Source: an uncultured Eubacteriales bacterium
GTDB taxonomy: Bacteria; Bacillota; Clostridia; Oscillospirales; Acutalibacteraceae
DNA: 22,371 nt
Direction: 5' to 3'
Assembly (NCBI GenBank): GCA_934444695.1
Contig: CAKSDF010000017.1
Span: forward strand, 1 to 22,371
Position 1 is the first letter of the stretch. Every line of letters starts with the position of its first letter. A program made the translations under genes and the position numbers. Positions 8,844 through 15,201 of this stretch are shown here, in pieces. A model generated the notes under the pieces. The model did not search any database. It saw only the letters and a list, made by a program, of their open reading frames with translations, and was not told the DNA's origin.

Positions 8844-8967
8844 CATAGCACACGCATCCGATTCCGCAAAAGCATCCGGCAAACATTTTTTACGGCTTGT
8901 CGTTTCCGTTCCACAAACGGCATTACCGACTTATCCACCGAAGCCGGGATCAGATGCGTATGCTATG
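8844..8967 (-). ncRNA. Structured 5' leader, candidate cis-regulatory RNA
   Basis: In the minus-strand transcript, starting about 13 nt after the predicted start of transcription, 8953-8967 pairs with 8844-8858 over 15 bp with a single U.G pair. The helix continues with 6 more pairs (8947-8952 with 8859-8865, one bulged A). The one non-Watson-Crick pair is U.G in this strand but A/C in the other, which supports the minus strand as the RNA. Inside are CGGCTT/AAGCCG (8941-8946 with 8893-8898), GTCG/CGAC and CCGTT/AACGG helices. A competing CCGGC/GCCGG pairing is possible. The helix ends 41 nt before the start codon of the FAD gene. It matches no riboswitch class that I recognise. Confidence 0.5.
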
Positions 8968-8987
8968 TTCAACCACAGCCACTCTGT

Positions 8988-9016
8988 ATTATATCCTATA
9001 AGTTGTTTATTGTCAA
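8988..9016 (-). promoter_or_regulatory. Perfect consensus sigma-A promoter for the 4-gene operon
   Basis: On the minus strand, TTGACA (9011-9016) and TATAAT (8988-8993) are both exact, with a 17-bp spacer (8994-9010). Transcription should start near 8981, which leaves a leader of about 178 nt before ATG 8803. Confidence 0.9.
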
Positions 9017-9077
9017 CAGTTTAACAATCTTCATACACAATATATATTAATTGTATAAGGTAATTTAATATTTTGTT

Positions 9078-9119
9078 AAAAAACGACCGCCAAAGCAGAA
9101 AAACTTCACTTTGACGGCC
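9078..9119 (-). terminator. Terminator of the methyltransferase gene
   Basis: On the minus strand, 9109-9119 pairs with 9085-9095 over 11 bp (two G.U pairs), followed by G then six T (9078-9083). It lies about 130 nt past the methyltransferase stop and just upstream of the next promoter. The stretch 9120-9251 between stop and terminator holds only a 9-bp inverted repeat (9188-9196 with 9214-9222) without a T run. Confidence 0.85.
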
Positions 9120-9251
9120 AAATTACAGCTATTTTAATGTTGATTTAGCCCTTTGCTAAAGAGGGTCGCTCCCATATTGCCGGTTCCTTTGAAATCAATT
9201 CATTGCAGCAACGGATTTCAAAAGTATCTCAAATAAAAATCTATAAGTCGA

Positions 9252-10034
9252 TCAAATTTTCAAAAGGTCGGCAATAACGATGTGGTGAGAAATGGAGAAG
9301 CTTTCAGGCAGAGAGAAAAGATACTGCAAATGGTCCTTTTCCCATTGCTCTATCAATTCGGGGGACATTTCGGCCCCCACTCCCCTGCAGGATTTCATTC
9401 TTCCGTTCCACTTTTCCCTTGTAAAGGTCAGCTCAACAGGGAATGTCTCATTGGAAAGTACCCTGAAAAGGCCGTTTGCCGACTGCGGAATAGGATAAAC
9501 GGTGTCCTTATGTTCCGAGCCTGACCACAGAGGATTGTATTTATTGATAATCTCGACCGATTTCCTTACAATGTCGCTTTCATAATAAAGCCATTCCATA
9601 AAGAGAATGAGAAAATGGCCGTCCTTTTTCAGCACACGGTGAATTTCCGGAAAAAGGCGTTCCTTATCGAAATAATAAAAGCACTGGCAGGCGGTTACGG
9701 CGTCAAAGCTTTCATCTTCAAAGGGAAGCTGCTCGGCCGAGCAAACGCAATAGTCAATATCGAGACCGACTTTTTCGGTGAGAATTTTCGCATATTTAAT
9801 CTGATTTTCCGAAATGTCGACGCCGGTAAATTTTCCGCCGAATTTTGAAAGATTGCGGGGAAGCACGCCGGTGCCCGTGCCGATATCGAGTATGCGCTGA
9901 TTTTCCCTGCAAAGCCCCTTTGAAAGCAGCTTTTCATAAAATTCATCTGGATAAATATCGCGGTAACGGGCATAATCCTCGCTCGCCCGTCCCCAGTCGA
10001 ATTCCCTTCCCGAGTCGATGCTTTCGTTTACCAT
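9252..10034 (-). CDS. Class I SAM-dependent methyltransferase
   Basis: About 260 residues with a clear class I methyltransferase fold. Motif I is I-L-D-I-G-T-G-T-G-V-L-P, the second acidic strand is F-T-G-V-D-I-S-E-N-Q-I, motif IV is F-D-A-V-T-A-C-Q-C-F-Y-Y-F, and E-I-H-R-V-L-K-K-D-G-H-F-L-I follows. This is the Methyltransf_11/UbiE-like layout, with a C-terminal extension that should define the substrate, which cannot be told from sequence. ATG 10034 is chosen because GGGGTG at 10041-10046 lies 6 nt upstream. ATG 10040 and GTG 10043 are alternatives that would bury that site. It is a single-gene unit with its own promoter (10165-10193) and terminator (9078-9119). Confidence 0.9.
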   Translation of the reverse strand: MVNESIDSGREFDWGRASEDYARYRDIYPDEFYEKLLSKGLCRENQRILDIGTGTGVLPRNLSKFGGKFTGVDISENQIKYAKILTEKVGLDIDYCVCSAEQLPFEDESFDAVTACQCFYYFDKERLFPEIHRVLKKDGHFLILFMEWLYYESDIVRKSVEIINKYNPLWSGSEHKDTVYPIPQSANGLFRVLSNETFPVELTFTREKWNGRMKSCRGVGAEMSPELIEQWEKDHLQYLFSLPESFSISHHIVIADLLKI

Positions 10035-10067
10035 ACTCATCACCCCGTTTTTGTTTCTCGCTCTTTG

Positions 10068-10127
10068 ATTCTCTTGTTATTTGCTTAATTGTTCCTTGTT
10101 TAATCGTTCTTTGCTTATATCGTTTAT
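10068..10127 (-). repeat. Degenerate 15-nt tandem repeats in the methyltransferase leader
   Basis: Three adjacent 15-mers are alike on the plus strand: gcttaattgttcctt (10083), gtttaatcgttcttt (10098) and gcttatatcgtttat (10113). A fourth, weaker copy precedes them at 10068. The tract lies in the untranslated leader. Confidence 0.5.
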
Positions 10128-10141
10128 TCACTTTATCTTAT

Positions 10142-10158
10142 CGATAAAATCTTTATCG
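10142..10158 (-). other. Stem-loop at the 5' end of the methyltransferase mRNA
   Basis: A perfect 7-bp stem (CGATAAA/TTTATCG, 3-nt loop) begins at or next to the predicted transcription start. A hairpin at an mRNA 5' end can protect it from decay. That role is inferred. Confidence 0.45.
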
Positions 10159-10164
10159 CTTTTT

Positions 10165-10193
10165 ATTTTATCACAAAAAGGCATTTTCTGCAA
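10165..10193 (-). promoter_or_regulatory. Extended -10 promoter of the methyltransferase
   Basis: On the minus strand, TAAAAT (10165-10170) is preceded by TGA, giving an extended -10 element. A weak TTGCAG (10188-10193) lies 17 bp further upstream. Transcription should start near 10158. Confidence 0.6.
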
Positions 10194-10296
10194 TAGCGGC
10201 AAATGAACAATAAACGTCCTTGCATTGCTCCCGTAATGCCTCAAAAAAGCTCGCAAAATACGCAAAAACGCACCGCGGTTTGCTTTTTTTGCCCGT

Positions 10297-11133
10297 TTAT
10301 TTCTTGGAATTTTCCCTAAATGCACGGGGCGATATTCCCGCCGTCTTTTTGAAAAAAGCCGAAAAATATTGGCGATCGGCAATTCCCACGGCCTCGGCAA
10401 TTTCCCCCACCGACATACTTGTGTTGACAAGATAATCCTTTGCAATTTCTGCCCGCTGTTCCCTTATATATGCGGCGGGAGTTTTACCGAATTTCTTGGA
10501 AAAAACACCGATAATATGATTTTTGGAATAATTGAGCTTGGCGCAAACATCGTCGAGACAAAAATCGTCGCAAAGATTGTCGTCCAGCTCCCTTTTTATC
10601 CTGTCGGCAAGGGAAAAGGATTTTTCTTCCTCGCTGTCCGAAAGGAAATATATTATTTTCAAAAGCTCACAGCACATACGTGATTGCAGAACCTTACCGC
10701 TGTCAATCCCTTGGGAAGCCTCAAATATCCTTGCAAATTCATTTTTTAAGGATCGGTTTTCAAACAGATACTTTTGGTCTGGTAAAAAGCTTGAAAGCAA
10801 GGCACTGGCCGCTTTTCCGTAAAAGCTGACGAAAAATTTGTGCCACGGCTCATCCTTATCAGCAAAATATTTGTGCCGGCTTCCCTTTGTCAAAAGAAAC
10901 ACATCACCCTTTTTGGGATAGAGGGTCTGTCCGTCTATTATAAGGGTGCCTTTGCCGTCGACAATATATTCGAGGGAGGTTATGTCGCTGTTTTTGCGGC
11001 TGATAAAGAATTTTTCGTCACAGCGGCTTTCTCCAACAAAGGCGATTCCTAAAGCGCACTCATCATTTTGCGAAAAAACTTTAACCTTTTCGTACATTGT
11101 GATAAAACACATCTTTCTTGTGATATTTCCCAT
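10297..11133 (-). CDS. AraC-family transcriptional regulator
   Basis: A 278-residue cytoplasmic DNA-binding protein. The N-terminal half is a cupin-like sugar-sensing domain (I-V-D-G-K-G-T-L-I-I-D-G, Y-P-K-K-G-D-V-F-L-L, then R-H-K-Y-F). The last ~100 residues are the two-helix-turn-helix AraC domain (L-D-D-V-C-A-K-L-N-Y-S-K-N-H, then V-G-E-I-A-E-A-V-G-I-A-D-R-Q-Y-F-S-A-F-F-K-K, ending G-I-S-P-R-A-F-R). It is divergent from the GH4 gene at 11209, so it most likely activates that gene when the sugar is present. No good ribosome binding site precedes ATG 11133. ATG 11112 with AAGAAAG close by, or ATG 11097, could be the true start. Confidence 0.93.
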   Translation of the reverse strand: MGNITRKMCFITMYEKVKVFSQNDECALGIAFVGESRCDEKFFISRKNSDITSLEYIVDGKGTLIIDGQTLYPKKGDVFLLTKGSRHKYFADKDEPWHKFFVSFYGKAASALLSSFLPDQKYLFENRSLKNEFARIFEASQGIDSGKVLQSRMCCELLKIIYFLSDSEEEKSFSLADRIKRELDDNLCDDFCLDDVCAKLNYSKNHIIGVFSKKFGKTPAAYIREQRAEIAKDYLVNTSMSVGEIAEAVGIADRQYFSAFFKKTAGISPRAFRENSKK

Positions 11134-11176
11134 ATATTTTAGAGGTGTAATGTGATATTTTTAATTTAACACATCT
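11106..11176. promoter_or_regulatory. Candidate AraC-type operator between regulator and melA
   Basis: TGTGATATTT occurs at 11119-11128 and again at 11151-11160, in the same direction and 32 bp apart, three helical turns. AACACATCT occurs at 11106-11114 and 11168-11176, so each TGTGA lies near an inverted ACACA. Direct half-sites on one DNA face are typical for AraC proteins. The first copy overlaps the annotated start of the regulator gene. No plausible -35 box is seen for melA, which fits activator-dependent transcription. Confidence 0.45.
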
Positions 11177-11191
11177 GAGGAGAAATTTCAA
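11163..11191 (-). promoter_or_regulatory. Possible promoter of the AraC-family gene
   Basis: On the minus strand, TTGAAA (11186-11191) and TAAATT (11163-11168) are 17 bp apart, which gives a leader of about 23 nt. The -10 box matches only 4 of 6 and overlaps one candidate half-site, which would allow autoregulation. Confidence 0.35.
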
Positions 11192-11208
11192 CAGGAGGTT
11201 TTAAAAAA

Positions 11209-12528
11209 ATGAAAATAACCTTTATGGGTGCCGGAAGCACGGTTTTTGCCCGAAACGTTATCGGAGACTGTATGTGCACCCCTTCTCTCAGGGAAAGCAC
11301 CTTTGCGATTTACGACATAGACAAAAAGCGGCTTGAGGAATCGAGGATAATACTTGAAGCCATAAACCAAAATATAAATGATGGCCACGGAAACATCGAA
11401 ACCTACCTCGGGAAGGATCAGCGAAAAGCGGCGCTTAAGGGGGCAGACTTTGTCATAAACGCCATTCAGGTGGGCGGATATGAGCCCTGCACGGTCACCG
11501 ATTTCGAGGTGCCGAAAAAATACGGTCTGCGCCAAACCATAGCCGATACCCTGGGCATAGGCGGCATTTTCAGAGGACTTCGCACAATACCCGTTATGGA
11601 GGAGTTTGCAAGGGATATGCAGGAGGTATGCCCCGATTGCATTTTCCTTAATTACACAAATCCCATGGCAATCTTATCGGGATATATGCAAAGATTCGGC
11701 GGCATAAAGACGGTGGGACTTTGCCACTCGGTGCAGTGCTGCAGCCGCGATTTATTAAACAAGCTTGATATGTCGGAATTTATCGACGGCAGAAGGGAGC
11801 TTATAGCAGGAATAAATCATATGGCATGGCTTCTTGACATCCGCGACAAAAACGGAAACGACCTTTATCCCGAAATCAAAAAACGCGCAAAGCATATGAA
11901 CGAAACCCAGCGCCACGGGGATATGGTAAGGTTTGATTACATCGAAAAGTTAGGATACTATTGCACCGAATCCAGCGAGCACAACGCCGAATACAATCCT
12001 TTTTACATAAAAAAAGCATATCCCGAGCTGATCGAAAAATTCAACATTCCATTAGACGAATACCCGAGAAGATGCGTTTCACAGATTGAGGGTTGGGAAA
12101 AGGAACGGGACGACATTCTCGCCGATGGAAAGGTTACCCACACCCGCTCGGAGGAATATGCCTCTTACATTATGGAGGCGGTCGTTACCGGCACACCGTA
12201 TAAAATCGGCGGAAATGTTTTAAACGAACATCTTATAGATAATTTGCCCCTCGACGCCTGTGTAGAGGTGCCCTGCCTTGTGGACGGAAGCGGAATAACC
12301 CCCTGTCATGTTGGCGCGCTTCCCACCCAGCTTGCCGCCTTAAACAGTTCAAACATATATCCTCAGCTTTTGACTGTCGAGGCTGCCGTAACACGAAAAA
12401 AAGAGCGCATATACCAGGCGGCAATGGCCGATCCCCACACCGCCGCCGAGCTGTCGGCCGACGATATCGTTTCCCTCTGCGACGACCTTATAGCGGCTCA
12501 CGAGGGCTGGCTGCCACGGTACAACTGA
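11209..12528 (+). CDS. melA: Alpha-galactosidase, glycoside hydrolase family 4
   Basis: GH4 enzymes cleave glycosides by an NAD+ and divalent-metal dependent redox mechanism in the cytoplasm. This 439-residue protein opens with the Rossmann motif M-K-I-T-F-M-G-A-G-S-T-V-F, nearly that of E. coli MelA, and has T150-N-P-M-A at 150-154, C172-H-S-V at 172-175 and G-I-N-H-M-A-W near 204, the Cys/His metal-site elements. The CHSV signature and full-length similarity point to alpha-galactosidase (melibiose/raffinose type) rather than phospho-glycosidase, which carries CDMP or CNVP. ATG 11209 has a perfect AGGAGG (11193-11198) 10 nt upstream. No transporter gene is next to it in the window. The exact sugar is an inference. 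AglA-like alpha-glucosidase is the alternative. Confidence 0.93.
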   Translation: MKITFMGAGSTVFARNVIGDCMCTPSLRESTFAIYDIDKKRLEESRIILEAINQNINDGHGNIETYLGKDQRKAALKGADFVINAIQVGGYEPCTVTDFEVPKKYGLRQTIADTLGIGGIFRGLRTIPVMEEFARDMQEVCPDCIFLNYTNPMAILSGYMQRFGGIKTVGLCHSVQCCSRDLLNKLDMSEFIDGRRELIAGINHMAWLLDIRDKNGNDLYPEIKKRAKHMNETQRHGDMVRFDYIEKLGYYCTESSEHNAEYNPFYIKKAYPELIEKFNIPLDEYPRRCVSQIEGWEKERDDILADGKVTHTRSEEYASYIMEAVVTGTPYKIGGNVLNEHLIDNLPLDACVEVPCLVDGSGITPCHVGALPTQLAALNSSNIYPQLLTVEAAVTRKKERIYQAAMADPHTAAELSADDIVSLCDDLIAAHEGWLPRYN

Positions 12529-12534
12529 TATTTT

Positions 12535-12625
12535 GGCTTTAAATATTTCAAAGCCCGCAATTTTTCAAGGTCCGCAATATTTAAAACCCGCAATATTTAA
12601 AGTCCGTTATGTTTAACACCTGTAT
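12535..12625 (+). repeat. Degenerate 16-17 bp tandem repeat after melA
   Basis: Four to five copies of a unit like AAAGYCCGCAATATTT follow each other. The CCG cores are at 12555, 12572, 12588 and 12604 (spacing 17, 16, 16), with a decayed copy near 12619. The left edge also forms a small hairpin (GGCTTT 12535-12540 with AAAGCC 12550-12555) just past the melA stop, which could act as a weak terminator. Confidence 0.6.
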
Positions 12626-12631
12626 TATAAG

Positions 12632-12778
12632 ATGTTTTTTCCGAAAGTATTTCGATCGCAAAGTGCTTTGATTAATGAAAGCTGTCAAGCGGATGTATTG
12701 CAGGCTGTAATGCTCAATCAGGTCAATCCAAAACAACCTGTTACAGTGCTTTTGCTCCTGCTGTCACCCATACATTAA
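12632..12778 (+). other. Unassigned segment with a 48-codon ORF, possible dispersed element
   Basis: An ATG at 12632 opens 48 codons ending in TAA at 12776. The product would end in a run of five leucines (V-T-V-L-L-L-L-L-S-P-I-H). No ribosome binding site precedes it. The opposite strand of 12690-12765 has two short in-frame blocks divided by a TGA. With no sign of translation, this reads better as a noncoding or mobile segment than as a gene. It fills the gap between the 16-bp repeats and the terminators. Confidence 0.25.
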
Positions 12779-12788
12779 GCAGCTTAAA

Positions 12789-12825
12789 GGGCGGCACGGT
12801 CAAAAGACCGTGCCGCCCTGATTTT
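12789..12825. terminator. Perfect 13-bp GC-rich hairpin between convergent genes
   Basis: 12789-12801 (GGGCGGCACGGTC) pairs perfectly with 12806-12818 around an AAAA loop. The plus-strand tail is TGATTTTA, and the minus-strand tail is CTTTAAG after the stem. It probably stops transcription from melA, and perhaps from the opposite gene. Confidence 0.7.
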
Positions 12826-12842
12826 ATACATTATATCGCCCC

Positions 12843-12868
12843 ACCTCGGTCAATCCGAGGTTTTTTGC
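12843..12868 (+). terminator. Second plus-strand terminator
   Basis: A stem of CCTCGG (12844-12849) and CCGAGG (12855-12860), extended by an A-T pair, has a 5-nt loop and then TTTTTT (12861-12866). It blocks read-through from the melA side into the antisense of the next gene. Confidence 0.85.
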
Positions 12869-12904
12869 TTTTTTTGCAAAAAACTATATTTGCAGAAAAC
12901 CGGC

Positions 12905-14751
12905 TTAATAAAGGCCAATTTCCGACATAAGACCGAGCAGGAAATAGACATTCATCGACTGATTCCATTCTTCCGAATCGGTCACAATTTCGCCTTCAGG
13001 TATAGCTATGGGTTTGCACCTTTTGCCGCAGCGACTTCGACGGTCATAAGCTCGGTTCCTGCACCGTAAACGACTACCGACAAATTCTCATTGCCTTCCG
13101 AGACGGTGGTCTTGGTAAACTCTATCTTGGCGGTTTTTATGATCGTAAGTGTTGCCGAATCGACCCCGTTCACAAGGTTGGCAATTCCATCCTTGATGTA
13201 AACGGTGCATGTTCCGTCGCCGCTTTTACCGTCAACATTTACAAGATCAAGGCCCAAAAGCTCATTGCCGTTATATGAAATGGCCGCGCTGCCGTTATAC
13301 TGGTTTCCGCTTTTTGTTCCGCTGCCAGAAACCGTGAAGCTTTCACCCATATTAACGCCCAGATCAAAAGCCCAGTCACTGCCGTTTGAAAGAGCGGTGT
13401 AATAGATATATCCTTCGTCCACATCGATTTTCACGCCTGCGGCATCCTTACCGTTTTCGGTCCATACCGAGAATTTAAAAAGAACATCATCGGACGGATT
13501 GCTGCTTTTCAGATTTTCAACAGCCTCGTCGATAAGATCACCATAGCTTTTTGCGTTGCTTCCTGCCTGATTGGCCAAAGAAATAATCGCATCCATAAAT
13601 TTCGAAAATTCCTCGTCGTCCTTTGAATTTTCGGCAATTTCAATGGCAATGTCGGTAAGCTCTTTTTCGGTAACGTCGACCGAAAGAACGGTGCACTTTT
13701 TGGTGATACCGCCCACAACAAGGTTGTCGCTGTCGCGGGTAACCTCACCTAAGCCGTCCACAAATATCTCGTAGCTGTCCGAAAGAAAGATGTTGAAAGC
13801 GTCGCTTTCGGGGACAAGATTCTTTAAATCGGCAGTGTTTGCAAGTCTGCCTGACAGCTGAGAAACCTGATCCGAGGAAATCTGCAGCACCTTACTGTTA
13901 AGGTCGGGAGCCGATAAATATCCGTTTCATGTTTGATTGTCGAAAACCGTGTTTATGGTCATAAGCTCATCGTCGCCCTTGTTAAGAGCTATAACGGCCG
14001 ATGTGCCTTCCTTGGAAACGCTTTGATTTACGTTTATTAAAACATCAGAGGATATGGTGTATCCCGATGCTTCAAGTATTGCCAAAAGGCCTTCCCCGGG
14101 AGTGACCTTTGCGTTGGATGTTACGCCGGTTTCAAGCTGTTCGCCGGATTTTTCGAGTGCAGTAGTCATTGCCTTTATTGAGTCCATACCCATTCTTTTG
14201 AGCTGATCCTTGGGAGAACCGACAAACAAGGACGGAACGACAAAAACGCCCAGCGCCACTGCAAGGGCCACAAATGCAGCCACAGCAGCAATGATAATGC
14301 CTTTTTTGGATTTTTTCTTTGCGGGCATTTGTCCGCCGTTTTGAGGAAACTGACCGTAACCCGCACCATAGGGCTGATTTACCGGCTGATTATATTGACC
14401 GTATTGACCGGCCGGATAGGGCTGTACATTCTGTCCGATAGGCTGAGCGTTCTGACCGTCAGGCTGTCCGTCCTGGCCGATAACCGGCTGATCCTGCCCG
14501 TTATCCGGCATACCCGGTTGCCCGTTTGAAGCAATGTCCGATTGCAGATCGGCGGCATTCACTCCATCGTTTACGGGCACATCAGACGTCTCGTTTTTAG
14601 ATTCATTTGACAGGTTATCGACAGGCATTGCAGCCGGTACGCTATCCGCAGCAGGAGCTTCCTGAGCCAGCGGCATTTCTACCGGTGTTCCGCAATTCTC
14701 GCAGAATTTAGCGCCGTCATCCATAGGCCGTCCGCATTTTTTACAAAACAT
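12905..14751 (-). pseudogene. Zinc-ribbon, single-pass membrane protein, broken by a stop and a frameshift
   Basis: One gene is visible as two open stretches in the same frame. The first codes for a zinc ribbon (M-F-C-K-K-C-G ... F-C-E-N-C-G at residues 1-20), a Gln/Pro/Gly/Asn-rich linker (about 70-140), a basic K-K-K-S-K-K and one membrane helix (I-I-I-A-A-V-A-A-F-V-A-L-A-V-A-L-G-V-F-V-V), then the start of an outer domain. An in-frame TGA at 13927-13929 interrupts it. The frame then continues at once with N-G-Y-L-S-A-P-D-L-N-S-K and 294 more residues. At 13013-13015 one A seems to be missing: the frame stops at 13006, while the -1 frame reads K-P-I-A-I-P-E-G-E-I-V-T on to TAA at 12905. ATG 14751 is preferred over 14763 because GAGGA lies 6 nt before it. 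The function is unknown. Relatives are common in gut Clostridia. Confidence 0.8.
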
Positions 14752-14998
14752 ATACTTCCTCATTTCCGCTCATAAACCGTATCACATATATAACCACTGT
14801 ACACTTCTCCCGCCGCCTTTTGCCCTTTTCCACGCGTGATTTTGCTCACTTATGCGCATTTTTTCAAACGGATTTTCCACACTGTTTTACAACGCAGTCA
14901 TATCACACGAAAAAGTTGCAAAAAAGCAAAATAAGAAGACAATTTTCCGGTTGTACAGTCTTTTTATGTGCGCCGGTTTAATTGCATTTTATATGTTT

Positions 14999-15027
14999 AT
15001 TTTACAATTTCCGCTTTAAAATGTCAA
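14999..15027 (-). promoter_or_regulatory. Strong promoter of the zinc-ribbon gene
   Basis: On the minus strand, TTGACA (15022-15027) and TAAAAT (14999-15004) have a 17-bp spacer. Transcription from near 14992 gives a leader of about 240 nt to ATG 14751. In this leader (14752-14992) I see only a short GTGA/TCAC hairpin and no recognisable riboswitch. So the gene's promoter is intact although the gene is not. Confidence 0.7.
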
Positions 15028-15078
15028 GTGCTGTCTTAGAGGTGTATTAAATGAAAATTTTGGCCTTTTAATACCGTA

Positions 15079-15130
15079 AAAGTTAACTCCCCGACCGCAC
15101 ACTTCCGTACAGTCGGGGAGTTTGATTTTT
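15079..15130 (-). terminator. Terminator after the giant surface protein
   Basis: AACTCCCCGAC (15085-15095) pairs perfectly with GTCGGGGAGTT (15112-15122) around a 16-nt loop that can fold further. It lies 80 nt past the stop of the gene at 15202. The T run is better on the plus side (TTTGATTTTT) than on the minus side (AACTTTT), so it may act on both strands. Confidence 0.7.
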
Positions 15131-15201
15131 CTTTGGAAAGAAGATTTTTCAAGGGACGGTTATCTTAAGCAACCGGTGCTCAAGCCGCACTCACCTTAAA
15201 A

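Noticed and set aside
8844..8967. Reading the inverted repeat as an insertion element with terminal repeats
   Set aside because: No coding capacity and no clear target-site duplication at its edges. Its position just after a promoter and the wobble pair on the transcribed strand favour a leader RNA, though a MITE-like repeat is not fully excluded.
9134..9175. 13-codon ORF on the minus strand with AAAGGA upstream, in the methyltransferase 3' region
   Set aside because: It is too short to support as a gene and there is no second line of evidence. It could only be judged by comparison with relatives.
9943..10131. 62-codon ORF overlapping the methyltransferase start in another frame
   Set aside because: Its first half is only the AT-rich 15-nt repeats (Lys/Gln-rich translation), and its second half is out of frame over the methyltransferase gene.
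10204..10290. Possible terminator after the AraC-family gene (GCAAA/TTTGC with inner CGC/GCG, then T runs)
   Set aside because: The stem has an internal loop and the minus-strand T tract comes about 13 nt after the hairpin, so it does not have the standard form.
13927..13929. TGA recoded as an amino acid (alternative code or selenocysteine)
   Set aside because: TGA ends carB (in tandem with TAG), melA and the Mrp gene. No SECIS-like hairpin is apparent after this TGA, and the gene has a second lesion.
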